Shown here: piece by piece, positions 24,047 to 31,355 of the stretch
Position numbering within the stretch: the first letter of the stretch is position 1
Layout: each line of letters starts with the position of its first letter
Source of the DNA: Actinomycetota bacterium
GTDB taxonomy: Bacteria; Actinomycetota; Actinomycetes; Nanopelagicales; Nanopelagicaceae
DNA: 61,877 bases
Assembly (NCBI GenBank): GCA_016870835.1
Contig: VGAG01000003.1
Coordinates: 1-61,877, forward strand
Direction: 5' to 3'
Translations under genes and position numbers: made by a program
The notes under the pieces: generated by a model
The model's input: only the letters and a program-made list of their open reading frames with translations
Told to the model about the DNA's origin: nothing
Database searches by the model: none

Positions 24047-25054
24047 ATGTTCGCTGAGAAATTGACGAGTAATACCGCCCACACCGGAGCAGAGCCTGCG
24101 GTCTCTGTGATTCTTACCGTTGTAAATGAAGCGACGCATCTAAGAGAAGCGATTAAGGCGATTCTCAATTCAAACTATGGTGGCGCTATTGAAATTGCAA
24201 TTGCGGTTGGGCCTTCTAAAGACAAGACTGAACAAATCGCACGAGATATTGCTGCCTTAGATAATCGAGTCAAGTTGATTGAAAATCCAAGCGGTCGAAC
24301 ACCGGATGGGCTAAATGCCGCAATCGCGGCAACGCAACATGAGATTGTTGTAAGAATTGATGGACATTCTGCGATTGATCCAAATTACATAAGAGAAGCT
24401 GTAAGAATTCTAAATGAAACGGGAGCCGTGAATGTCGGCGGCGTGATGGCTGCAGAAGGCGTAACTAATTTTGAACGGGCCGTTGCTCGCGCCATGAGAT
24501 CTTGGATTGGCGTTGGTGGTTCGAGGTTTCATACCGGCGGAGATGCCGCCAGTGTAGATACCGTTTATCTCGGAGTATTTAGAAGAAGTGCGCTTATTGC
24601 AGCTGGCGGATACGACCCTAGATTCACAAGAGCCCAAGATTGGGAATTGAACTTCAGATTACGTAAAGCTGGAGGCAAAGTTTGGTTTGATCCAAAGCTA
24701 CAAGTTACGTATAGACCAAGAAGTTCGGTGCGATCACTTGCGCGGCAGTACTTTGAATATGGAAGATGGCGAGCAGCTGTATCGCGGTATCACAAAGGAA
24801 CAGCAAGTCTTCGTTATCTTGCAGCGCCGCTAAATCTCCTTGTTAATCTGATTTCTTTAATTCTCGCACTTTTTGTTTCACCATGGTTTTTGATTGCTCC
24901 GGTTGTATATCTCCTAACTGTAAAACTCGCCTCACTCTTCATCGGAAAGAGTTGGGCAGAGCGAGTGCGACTTCCACTTGTTCTGATAATCATGCATTTT
25001 TCCTGGGGATTTGGTTTCATCACATCACCACGAGGTCTTATTTCCAATTCTTAA
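24047..25054 (+). CDS. Membrane-associated family 2 glycosyltransferase
   Basis: A 335-aa inverting glycosyltransferase of GT-A fold (ExoA-like). PAVSVILTVVNEATHLREA near 17-35 is the nucleotide-sugar-binding start, VRIDGHS near 103-109 takes the place of the DXD motif, and TRAQDWELNFRLRKAGG is the ED/RXXRW-type acceptor region. Two or three hydrophobic segments at the C-terminus (LLVNLISLILALFV, FLIAPVVYLLTV, LVLIIMHFSWGFGF) anchor it to the membrane. The ATG at 24047 is preferred over an in-frame TTG at 24038; a TAGCGT sequence precedes it by 9 nt. It is divergent from the LCP-ugd operon and likely contributes to the same polymer. Confidence 0.88.
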   Translation: MFAEKLTSNTAHTGAEPAVSVILTVVNEATHLREAIKAILNSNYGGAIEIAIAVGPSKDKTEQIARDIAALDNRVKLIENPSGRTPDGLNAAIAATQHEIVVRIDGHSAIDPNYIREAVRILNETGAVNVGGVMAAEGVTNFERAVARAMRSWIGVGGSRFHTGGDAASVDTVYLGVFRRSALIAAGGYDPRFTRAQDWELNFRLRKAGGKVWFDPKLQVTYRPRSSVRSLARQYFEYGRWRAAVSRYHKGTASLRYLAAPLNLLVNLISLILALFVSPWFLIAPVVYLLTVKLASLFIGKSWAERVRLPLVLIIMHFSWGFGFITSPRGLISNS

Positions 25055-25084
25055 GTCGCTTGCTCAGGTACCCTAATAATCCTG

Positions 25085-26416
25085 ATGCGCCGCTCAATGA
25101 TTTTTCTATTTATAACCATCACTTCGATGGTTTTCGGCACTTTTCAACCCGTGGTGCGCGCAGAAACAAGCATTCCAAGTGCTTTTGAATTTGTGGGTGC
25201 GGGTTATGGGCATGGGGTTGGGATGAGTCAGATCGGAGCACGCGGACAGGCGCTCGAAGGAAAGAGCGCGGCTGAAATTCTTAACTACTACTATCCCGGA
25301 TCTAGCGTTACACCATTTCCAGATAATCATTTAATCCGCGTTAATATTGCAAATCAAACTACCTCCGCCAGCATAAATGTAGAGAAATCAATTGGTGGCT
25401 TTACGCTTTTTAGAGGCGATGTTGCACCAACTGAGAACCCCGAACCCTTTGGGCGTTATGACGGTACCGTCACTGCGACTTTCACTAATTTTGAAGGTCA
25501 AGTCATTCCATTCTTGACTTCACCAACGGCAAAGTTCGCACCAATTCCAGCAAATGTGTCATGGACACTTCGCTGGGAAACAAGCACGGTAATCGCGTTT
25601 AAGAGCGGCGATAAGAGTGGCCGTTACAAATATGGCCAAATCAACTTTAAGAGTATAAAGTCTTCGATTACATCTTATCTCGCTGTTACAACAACACTTC
25701 GTTTGCATGATGAGTACCTTTACGGAATTGGAGAAGTTCCTTCTTCTTGGCCGCCGGCTGCGCTAGACGCCCAGGTAATTGCAGCGAGAACTTATGCATT
25801 AAACAAGATTGGCAGAATTCGAGCTGAGTGTGACTGCAACATCTATAGCACCACTATCGACCAGAATTTTGTCGGCTTCTCTAAAGAAGATGAAAAGGTT
25901 AACCGGATTGATTATGGAATTCTCTGGAAAAATGCAGTCAATCGCACCTTCATTGATTCTGAAACCGCGCTCGTAATCACAATCGATGGAAAGCCGATTA
26001 ACGCCTTTTACTTCTCATCAAGTGGCGGCAAAACCCAGAACATTAAAGAGGTCTGGGGCTCGGAGTTCTCCTATCTCTTAGGCGTTCCGGATCCATGGAG
26101 CCTTAATCCCAAGATAAATCCGCGTTACTACAGCTGGACCCGCACGGTGCCTCAAGCGATGATGGCCCAATCCTTCGCGTTACCAAACGTGGTCTCATTT
26201 ACAGTTGATGCAGTCACGCAAACAGGTAGCGTTTTTGCAATAAGCGCATTCTCATCCGATGGGAGAAAGAGCACTTTAACTGGCGAAGTTTTTCGCTCTA
26301 GAACGAATTTGCCTTCAACCTGGATTCGCAACAACCTTGTTCCCGTTGTGATTGTTCCGGTAGTTAGAGAATGTCAGGAGAATCGAACTTACTTACGTGC
26401 CCTATGCAAGATGTAG
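25085..26416 (+). CDS. Secreted SpoIID/LytB-domain protein
   Basis: A 443-aa exported protein with a signal peptide (MRRSMIFLFITITSMVFGTF, cleavage near VRA at about 26). FVGAGYGHGVGMSQIGARGQA near 35-55 is the SpoIID/LytB-associated motif; the SpoIID domain follows from about 190 (YLYGIGEVPSSWPPAALDAQVIAARTYAL) and FYFSSSGGKTQNIKEVWG near 310. Relatives are lytic transglycosylases or amidase enhancers acting on peptidoglycan. A TAATAAT sequence ends 4 nt before the ATG. It ends 3 bp from the convergent dapD. The exact enzymatic role is inferred from the family. Confidence 0.88.
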   Translation: MRRSMIFLFITITSMVFGTFQPVVRAETSIPSAFEFVGAGYGHGVGMSQIGARGQALEGKSAAEILNYYYPGSSVTPFPDNHLIRVNIANQTTSASINVEKSIGGFTLFRGDVAPTENPEPFGRYDGTVTATFTNFEGQVIPFLTSPTAKFAPIPANVSWTLRWETSTVIAFKSGDKSGRYKYGQINFKSIKSSITSYLAVTTTLRLHDEYLYGIGEVPSSWPPAALDAQVIAARTYALNKIGRIRAECDCNIYSTTIDQNFVGFSKEDEKVNRIDYGILWKNAVNRTFIDSETALVITIDGKPINAFYFSSSGGKTQNIKEVWGSEFSYLLGVPDPWSLNPKINPRYYSWTRTVPQAMMAQSFALPNVVSFTVDAVTQTGSVFAISAFSSDGRKSTLTGEVFRSRTNLPSTWIRNNLVPVVIVPVVRECQENRTYLRALCKM

Positions 26417-26419
26417 CAA

Positions 26420-27337
26420 CTAGTTTGAGTGCAAAACGCTATTTAGCCCACCCCATGAACCACTTCTAGGTAGGGCTTCAAGAGCGCCATTCTCAGAATT
26501 TCTTCGTAGCAATATCCCATTCGCTCCAGATAATTCGCGCGCCTTCACAACTTTCCCATCTGGCAATTTCACCTTCGAACCTGCAGTGATGTAAACACCT
26601 GCTTCGACCACACAATTATCACCAAGTGAAATTCCAACTCCAGAGTTTGCGCCCAGCAAAGTTTTCTTACCAATCGAGATGACTTCCTTACCTCCGCCAC
26701 TAAGCGTTCCCATAATTGAGGCGCCGCCACCAATATCGCTGCCATCACCGACAACAACGCCAGCTGAGATTCGGCCTTCGACCATAGATGTCCCGAGGGT
26801 TCCTGCGTTGAAGTTAACGAAACCTTCATGCATAACAGTCGTACCCGGAGCAAGGTGAGCGCCAAGTCGGACACGATCGCCATCGGCAATGCGAACACCT
26901 TCTGGAATTACATAGTCAATCATTCTTGGAAACTTGTCCACGCCATACACAACTAAGAATCCATCGCGGGCTCTTAACTTATCGGCGACCGCGTCAAAAT
27001 CTTCGATGGTGCAAGGCCCATGAGAAGTCCAGACAACATTGTTGAGAATCGAAAAGATTCCATCTAGAGATGCGCCGTGAGGCTTTATCAATCTATGCGA
27101 GAGTAGATGTAGACGAAGATAAGCATCCGCCACATCTTTGGGTGCGACAGTTAAATCGATCTCTTTGGCTACTACTTCGCGCTTTACTCCTCGTATCTCA
27201 TCGCCCGCTAGAAGAGCCGAAAAATCAGGGGATTTTCCATCAGATAGTTTGCCAAGACCTAGAACGGAGTATTTAACATCTAATACAGCGCCACTATTAG
27301 AGATAGTTGCAATTCCATAACCATAAGCGCTGCTCAT
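26420..27337 (-). CDS. dapD: 2,3,4,5-tetrahydropyridine-2,6-dicarboxylate N-succinyltransferase
   Basis: Succinyl-CoA-dependent step of diaminopimelate/lysine synthesis. The 305-aa length and the left-handed beta-helix run ([36 protein letters not shown], written here in parts: [18 protein letters not shown] then [10 protein letters not shown]) identify the actinobacterial-type Dap[23 protein letters not shown] and [19 protein letters not shown] continue the hexapeptide coils. The start ATG is 6 nt after TACCTT on the minus strand. dapC lies at 40359; dapE, often the divergent neighbour of dapD, is not here. Confidence 0.94.
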   Translation of the reverse strand: MSSAYGYGIATISNSGAVLDVKYSVLGLGKLSDGKSPDFSALLAGDEIRGVKREVVAKEIDLTVAPKDVADAYLRLHLLSHRLIKPHGASLDGIFSILNNVVWTSHGPCTIEDFDAVADKLRARDGFLVVYGVDKFPRMIDYVIPEGVRIADGDRVRLGAHLAPGTTVMHEGFVNFNAGTLGTSMVEGRISAGVVVGDGSDIGGGASIMGTLSGGGKEVISIGKKTLLGANSGVGISLGDNCVVEAGVYITAGSKVKLPDGKVVKARELSGANGILLRRNSENGALEALPRSGSWGGLNSVLHSN

Positions 27338-27343
27338 GCGCCA

Positions 27344-27349
27344 AAGGTA
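27344..27349 (-). promoter_or_regulatory. putative -10 box of dapD (leaderless start)
   Basis: TACCTT on the minus strand ends 6 nt before the dapD ATG at 27337, with no Shine-Dalgarno sequence. The 63-bp gap also holds the promoter of the divergent LOG gene. Confidence 0.55.
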
Positions 27350-27388
27350 CCAACATCACTTACACCGGCGCCTGATGCAGTTGGGCTC

Positions 27389-27394
27389 TAGAGT
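27389..27394 (+). promoter_or_regulatory. putative -10 box of the LOG-family gene (leaderless start)
   Basis: TAGAGT ends 6 nt before the GTG at 27401. No ribosome-binding sequence lies between them. Confidence 0.55.
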
Positions 27395-27400
27395 GCGGTA

Positions 27401-27946
27401 GTGAAGATTGCTGTCTATTGCGCCTCCTCGACTGCAGTTCCAAAAGAGGCGCTACAACTTGGCTTTGATCTCGGAGTAGAAATTGCAAAACTCGGTCACG
27501 AGCTGGTTTGGGGTGGCGGAGCCATATCAGTAATGGGAGAAGTTGCGCGCGGTGCGCGAGCCCAAGGGGGAGTAACGATCGGTGTTATTCCGGAGCGACT
27601 TACAAATGTCGAATTCATCGATAGCGAAGCATCGCAAATGCATGTCGTTAAAGATATGCGTGAGCGCAAAGGAATGATCGAGAACATCTCAGATGGCTTT
27701 ATCGCTCTTCCTGGCGGTATGGGAACTCTGGAGGAACTCTTTGAAATCTGGGTAGGAAAATATCTTGGTTTTCACAATAAACCGATTGTCGTTCTAGACC
27801 CAGACGGAGTCTACGATTCACTACGCACTGCTCTTGGAGATTTGACCGAGAAGAAGTTCTTAAAGCCCGGGCTACATGACCTAGTTCGTTGGTGCAATCG
27901 AATTGATGAATCACTTCAACATCTCGAGAGTTCGCAAAGTGCTTAA
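27401..27946 (+). CDS. LOG-family Rossmann protein (TIGR00730; cytokinin riboside monophosphate phosphoribohydrolase type)
   Basis: Cleaves the N-glycosidic bond of nucleoside 5'-monophosphates to give base and ribose 5-phosphate. The 181-aa protein has VYCASS near 4-9, the GGGAISVMG loop near 39-47 and the family hallmark PGGMGTLEELFEIW near 104-117, with the conserved Arg on RERKGMIE. Its neighbours dapD (divergent) and the DUF3117/O-methyltransferase/tatB genes match the conserved actinobacterial order, where this gene corresponds to Rv1205 from memory. Start is GTG. The natural substrate in bacteria without cytokinins is uncertain. Confidence 0.9.
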   Translation: MKIAVYCASSTAVPKEALQLGFDLGVEIAKLGHELVWGGGAISVMGEVARGARAQGGVTIGVIPERLTNVEFIDSEASQMHVVKDMRERKGMIENISDGFIALPGGMGTLEELFEIWVGKYLGFHNKPIVVLDPDGVYDSLRTALGDLTEKKFLKPGLHDLVRWCNRIDESLQHLESSQSA

Positions 27947-28364
27947 AGATTTTCGCGCCCAAGTATTTATTTCTGCACCACAACAAAAAGTTTGGCGCTC
28001 CCTTGTTGACTGGGAGAAACAAGGCGAGTGGATGGCGCTAACAAAAGTAACTTCTTCAGATAAAGGTGCAGATGATTCTGGCGTGGGAACAACTATTGAT
28101 GCTTTCACCGGAATTGGAATTCTTGGCGTGATGGACCGAATGAAAGTAACTGCATGGGAACCACCAACATTTTGCAGAGTTGATCACTATGGAAAAATTA
28201 TCCGCGGAATTGGCGAGTTCAAACTTACAGAAGTCAAAGATGGAACCAGATTTGATTGGTATGAAGAAATTAAAGCGCCTGGATTAGTTCTAGCGCTGAT
28301 AAAGCCATTTATCTTGATTGCGGTAAATCTTTCTCTCAGGAAATTTGCACGCTCAATCAAGTAG
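27939..28364 (+). CDS. SRPBCC-family (polyketide cyclase/START-like) protein
   Basis: A 141-aa protein with the helix-grip start FRAQVFISAPQQKVWRSLVDWEKQGEWM and the strands VGTTIDAFTG, KVTAWEPPTFCRVDHYG and GTRFDWYEEIKAPG, a hydrophobic-ligand-binding fold with no fixed function. The end is hydrophobic (LIKPFILIAVNLSLRKF), suggesting membrane contact. The GTG at 27939 is chosen since GAGAG lies 9-13 nt upstream and it overlaps the LOG stop by 8 bp; a start at ATG 27906 would give a 40-bp overlap and an extra 11 residues. No specific ligand can be assigned. Confidence 0.75.
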   Translation: MLKDFRAQVFISAPQQKVWRSLVDWEKQGEWMALTKVTSSDKGADDSGVGTTIDAFTGIGILGVMDRMKVTAWEPPTFCRVDHYGKIIRGIGEFKLTEVKDGTRFDWYEEIKAPGLVLALIKPFILIAVNLSLRKFARSIK

Positions 28365-28394
28365 GTCTTGAAGTACGAAGCGCATCCTGCCTTG

Positions 28395-28400
28395 TAGCCT
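28395..28400 (+). promoter_or_regulatory. putative -10 box of the sigma-region-4-like gene (leaderless start)
   Basis: TAGCCT ends 6 nt before the ATG at 28407. The 42-bp gap has no Shine-Dalgarno sequence. Confidence 0.55.
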
Positions 28401-28406
28401 TGGGAT

Positions 28407-28616
28407 ATGGCAGAACCGAAATCTCAAACTCTCGCTGAGTTGATTGACTCGCTGCCTGAAGAAGAGCGGATCGTTCTTTTGCTCTATTTTGCAAAGAATC
28501 TCTCGGTAGCTGATATCGCTGCCAAGATTGGGGTACCAGAACGCTCAGTTGCTGCAGTATTAGCCTCAGGTCGCGCTCGGTTGCGCTCCACCTTCGATTT
28601 CCCCTCTACCGACTGA
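28407..28616 (+). CDS. Orphan sigma-70 region 4-like helix-turn-helix protein
   Basis: A 69-aa protein that is essentially only a sigma region 4 module: IDSLPEEERIVLLLYFAKNLSVADIAAKIGVPERSVAAVLASGRARLRS, given here in parts as IDSLPEEERIVLLLYF (helices 1-2), LSVADIAAKIGVPERSVAAV (helix-turn-helix) and ASGRARLRS. No region 2 is present, so it cannot act as a normal sigma factor alone. It may bind DNA or core RNA polymerase as an accessory regulator. In related actinobacteria sigE lies nearby between the O-methyltransferase and tatB genes, but this is a different position and the protein is far shorter. Confidence 0.75.
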   Translation: MAEPKSQTLAELIDSLPEEERIVLLLYFAKNLSVADIAAKIGVPERSVAAVLASGRARLRSTFDFPSTD

Positions 28617-28618
28617 AT

Positions 28619-28634
28619 GGGCGATAATTCGCCC
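28619..28634. promoter_or_regulatory. 6-bp stem-loop just after the sigma-like gene
   Basis: GGGCGA and TCGCCC pair around a TAAT loop, starting 2 nt after the TGA stop. There is no U tract, so it is a weak candidate for 3'-end formation. Confidence 0.35.
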
Positions 28635-28639
28635 CTGGT

Positions 28640-28686
28640 TCTAGCTTTAAGAACTACCGGATTTAACCCGGACTAAAGCTTCTAGA
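28640..28686 (+). promoter_or_regulatory. Structured 5' leader of the DUF3117-pepA operon
   Basis: TCTAG and CTTTA at 28640-28649 pair with TAAAG and CTAGA at 28674-28686 through a 3-nt bulge, giving a 10-bp stem. An inner CCGG/CCGG stem closes an ATTTAAC loop at 28657-28671. The structure ends immediately before the AGAGG ribosome-binding site, so it could affect translation. No known riboswitch class is recognised. Confidence 0.4.
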
Positions 28687-28697
28687 AAGAGGTCGAA

Positions 28698-28877
28698 ATG
28701 GCAGCCATGAAACCCCGCACTGGCGATGGACCTATGGAGGTAACCAAAGAGGCCCGCAGCCTTGTAATGCGGATTCCTTTGGAGGGCGGCGGTCGATTAG
28801 TTGTGGAACTCAATCAAGAGGAAGCACGCAATCTCGCGGATGTCTTGAACACAGCGGTCACGCTAATAAAGAAGTGA
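28698..28877 (+). CDS. DUF3117 family small protein
   Basis: A 59-aa protein starting MAAMKPRTGDGPMEVTKE and continuing RSLVMRIPLEGGGRLVVEL, which is the strongly conserved actinobacterial DUF3117 sequence (the Rv1211 family from memory). It probably forms a small beta-rich domain; no biochemical function is known. AGAGG 6 nt before the ATG at 28698 is a clear ribosome-binding site, and the gene overlaps the aminopeptidase start by 4 bp (GTGA), so the two are coupled. The second Met at residue 4 is an alternative start. Confidence 0.9.
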   Translation: MAAMKPRTGDGPMEVTKEARSLVMRIPLEGGGRLVVELNQEEARNLADVLNTAVTLIKK

Positions 28878-30373
28878 ACCGCCCCATCCCGAAGTTGGGT
28901 ACGCGCAAGACCGGCAGCCCCTCGGGAGAAACGCTAAAAGGTGTAACCCATCTTGCCCTCCCAGTTCTACTTAATGGCGATCTAGCAATAGCCGAAAAAT
29001 GGCGCAGCTTCCTCGAAAGTGAATTCAAACTAAATTTTCAAGATGAAATCTCAAAAGCAGGTTCAAGTTTCACATCAAAATTAGGTGAAGTGGTTGAGAT
29101 TTCACTACTCACAAAATCAAATTCGCTTTCTCGAATCTATTTGGTTGGCGTTGGGGAAGGTAAGCCAAATGAGTTGAGAAAAGTAGGTTCACTTTTAGGT
29201 CGAAAAGTAAAGTCGACTACTGCAACTTTACTCTCACTTTGTGCTGATAATGAGAGTGGTGCTTTAGTTCATTTAAATGCGCTCGCGCTTTCTACCTATA
29301 TCTGGAGTACAAAAGGAGCTAGCGACAAAGAGCGAAAAATTGAGACACCTAATTTCTTAATTGGCGGAGACTTTCAAGAGGTTGTGCTTAAGAGCGAAGT
29401 CCTTGTTGGTGCAACTTGGAAGACTAGAGATCTGATACATACACCTTCAAATATAAAATCACCTGAATGGATTGCCACAAAGGCTAAATCCGAGGCAAAG
29501 CGGATGAAATTAAAGATAAAGGTGCGCTCTGGTCGAGATCTAGCAGAGTTTGGCGGATTGCGAGCAGTCGGAAATTCAAGTAAGAAAAACCCCCCAAGAT
29601 TTGTGGAGATCTCTTACCAACCAACTGGCGCAGCGCGAAAGCCGCACGTTGTTTTAGTTGGCAAAGGAATCACATTTGATACCGGGGGTGTCTCACTCAA
29701 ACGACCTTACGATCTGATGGCCCCGATGAAGAGCGATATGGCAGGGGCCGCTGCTGTATTGGCAACCGTCGTTGCCGCCGCTGAATTAAAATTAAAAGTA
29801 AAAGTGACTGGTCTCTTGATGCTCGCAGAGAATGCCCTTTCTGCAACGGCTCAAAGACCATCTGATGTAATAAAGCATTACGGCGGGACTACAACCGAAG
29901 TTGTTAATACCGATGCTGAAGGCCGCCTGGTGCTGGCCGATGGTCTCGCATATGCTGATAAGAATTTAGATCCGGATTATTTAATTGATATTGCAACGCT
30001 AACGGGCGCTGCCACCCTTGGATTAGGGCGCCAATACGGAGCGATGTACACCAGAGATGCCAAGTTAGCGAGGAAATTCAATGAACTTGGCGAATACATT
30101 GGTGATCGAATCTGGCACATGCCACTTGTTGATGACTACATAATCGCACTGGAAAGCCATGTCGCCGACTACAACCACATCGCCGATAAACAGAAGTTCC
30201 AAGCTGGCTCGGTAACAGCAGCGCTCTTCTTAGAGAAATTTGTGGGCAAACGTAAATGGGTACATATGGATATCGCTGGACCGGCGCGTTCCGAAGCTGA
30301 TGCTGGCGAGAACCCAAAAGGTGGCACAGGTTTTGGCGTAAGGCTCCTTACTGAATGGATGGCTAGCCTTTGA
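28874..30373 (+). CDS. pepA: Leucyl aminopeptidase (M17 family)
   Basis: Cytosolic two-metal exopeptidase releasing N-terminal amino acids. The 499-aa protein has the M17 catalytic set GKGITFDTGGVSLKR (Lys and Asp ligands), KSDMAGAAAV and the signature NTDAEGRL with the catalytic Arg, in the C-terminal half; the N-terminal half is the variable M17 N domain. The GTG start is coupled to DUF3117 through a 4-bp overlap. It ends by overlapping a TTG of the O-methyltransferase frame. Confidence 0.94.
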   Translation: MNRPIPKLGTRKTGSPSGETLKGVTHLALPVLLNGDLAIAEKWRSFLESEFKLNFQDEISKAGSSFTSKLGEVVEISLLTKSNSLSRIYLVGVGEGKPNELRKVGSLLGRKVKSTTATLLSLCADNESGALVHLNALALSTYIWSTKGASDKERKIETPNFLIGGDFQEVVLKSEVLVGATWKTRDLIHTPSNIKSPEWIATKAKSEAKRMKLKIKVRSGRDLAEFGGLRAVGNSSKKNPPRFVEISYQPTGAARKPHVVLVGKGITFDTGGVSLKRPYDLMAPMKSDMAGAAAVLATVVAAAELKLKVKVTGLLMLAENALSATAQRPSDVIKHYGGTTTEVVNTDAEGRLVLADGLAYADKNLDPDYLIDIATLTGAATLGLGRQYGAMYTRDAKLARKFNELGEYIGDRIWHMPLVDDYIIALESHVADYNHIADKQKFQAGSVTAALFLEKFVGKRKWVHMDIAGPARSEADAGENPKGGTGFGVRLLTEWMASL

Positions 30374-30399
30374 AATCGCCGCTCTCTGACCGTGGCGAT

Positions 30400-31011
30400 A
30401 TGAAAGCATTCGCAAATTCCTTTATTCCAGAGACTGAGATTATGCAACGCGCACGTCAGCGTGGCGCTGAGATCGGTACTTATGAAACAACCCAATCCGT
30501 TGGTTCAATGCTTCGCTATCTAACAAATTTAATTGGCGCTTCATCAATCGTAGAAGTTGGTACTGGTTCGGGCGTTAGTGGACTCTGGATCATTCCGGCG
30601 ATGATTGAAAAAGGGCTATTCACATCAATAGATGATGAAGTTGAGAACGCCCGCCTAGCTAAACAGGCTTTTGAAGAAGCAACTATCCCAACTTCACGTT
30701 ATCGACTGATAACTGGAAATAGCACCGAGATAGTAGGAAAACTTGCCGACAGCCTTTATGACATCTTCATATTGCGAAAGAGCAGAGATATTTTCGAGAA
30801 TGTCGAAAGCGCACATAGATCACTACGCCCAGGCGGCGTGCTCGTTATAGATAGAGCACTTATGGGCGGAAAAGTGGCTGATCCCACGCAACGGGATGAG
30901 GAAACAATTGCTTTTAGGGATGCAATAAAGCTGATTCGTGAAGCCAGAGAGCGATGGCTTCCCATGCTTCTCCCAGTAGGCGATGGCGTCCTAGTTGCCA
31001 CGAAGATATAG
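30400..31011 (+). CDS. SAM-dependent O-methyltransferase (family 3)
   Basis: A 203-aa methyltransferase of the catechol-O-methyltransferase-like group. IVEVGTGSGVSGLWI near 45-59 is motif I, DDEVENARLAKQAFEEA the acidic loop, and YDIFILRKSRD replaces the usual YDLVFIDADK, so the metal-coordinating Asp pair of this region is not conserved. GGVLVIDRALMGG follows. Its place before tatB and mrp corresponds to Rv1220c in the conserved order. The ATG at 30400 gives the standard family start; a TTG at 30370 (10 residues longer, overlapping pepA by 4 bp) is an alternative. Acceptor substrate unknown. Confidence 0.85.
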   Translation: MKAFANSFIPETEIMQRARQRGAEIGTYETTQSVGSMLRYLTNLIGASSIVEVGTGSGVSGLWIIPAMIEKGLFTSIDDEVENARLAKQAFEEATIPTSRYRLITGNSTEIVGKLADSLYDIFILRKSRDIFENVESAHRSLRPGGVLVIDRALMGGKVADPTQRDEETIAFRDAIKLIREARERWLPMLLPVGDGVLVATKI

Positions 31012-31016
31012 GGATT

Positions 31017-31022
31017 TAGGAT
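31017..31022 (+). promoter_or_regulatory. putative -10 box of tatB (leaderless start)
   Basis: TAGGAT ends 6 nt before the ATG at 31029. The gap after the methyltransferase is only 17 bp. Confidence 0.5.
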
Positions 31023-31028
31023 TACTTT

Positions 31029-31355
31029 ATGTTTGGCGTCGGAATGGGAGAGTTCTTAGGACTCGTGGTTCTTGGTCTATTCCTTGTTGGACCAGATAAA
31101 TTGCCAACGGCAGCGAAAGACTTTGCCCGGATAATTCATAAGGTTCGCAACTTCACATCGGATGCATCAAGAGAGTTAAAGAAGAATCTCGGACCTGGTT
31201 TTGAGGATTTGGATGTAAAGGATCTAACCCCAAAGAATCTCGCTAAAAAGGTGATTGGCGATGCACTTGAGGATACGAAGCCAGTAATCCAAGAAGTACG
31301 CCAGCGCAGCAAAGAACTTAAGGATGTAGCCAAAATAGATCCTGATTTACTATGA
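31029..31355 (+). CDS. tatB: Sec-independent protein translocase TatB
   Basis: Component of the twin-arginine translocation receptor complex. The 108-aa protein has a short N-terminal membrane helix (MGEFLGLVVLGLFLVGPDKLP, in two parts: MGEFLGLVVLGLFLV and GPDKLP at 20-25), the GPDKLP hinge characteristic of actinobacterial TatB, then an amphipathic helix (FARIIHKVRNFTSD) and a charged tail. It overlaps mrp by 4 bp. TatA and TatC are not in the window. Confidence 0.92.
   Translation: MFGVGMGEFLGLVVLGLFLVGPDKLPTAAKDFARIIHKVRNFTSDASRELKKNLGPGFEDLDVKDLTPKNLAKKVIGDALEDTKPVIQEVRQRSKELKDVAKIDPDLL

Noticed and set aside
24011-24139. N-terminal extension of the LCP protein from ATG 24139
   Set aside because: It would overlap the start of the divergent glycosyltransferase, has no family similarity, and the GTG at 24010 has a TANNNT box at the leaderless spacing.
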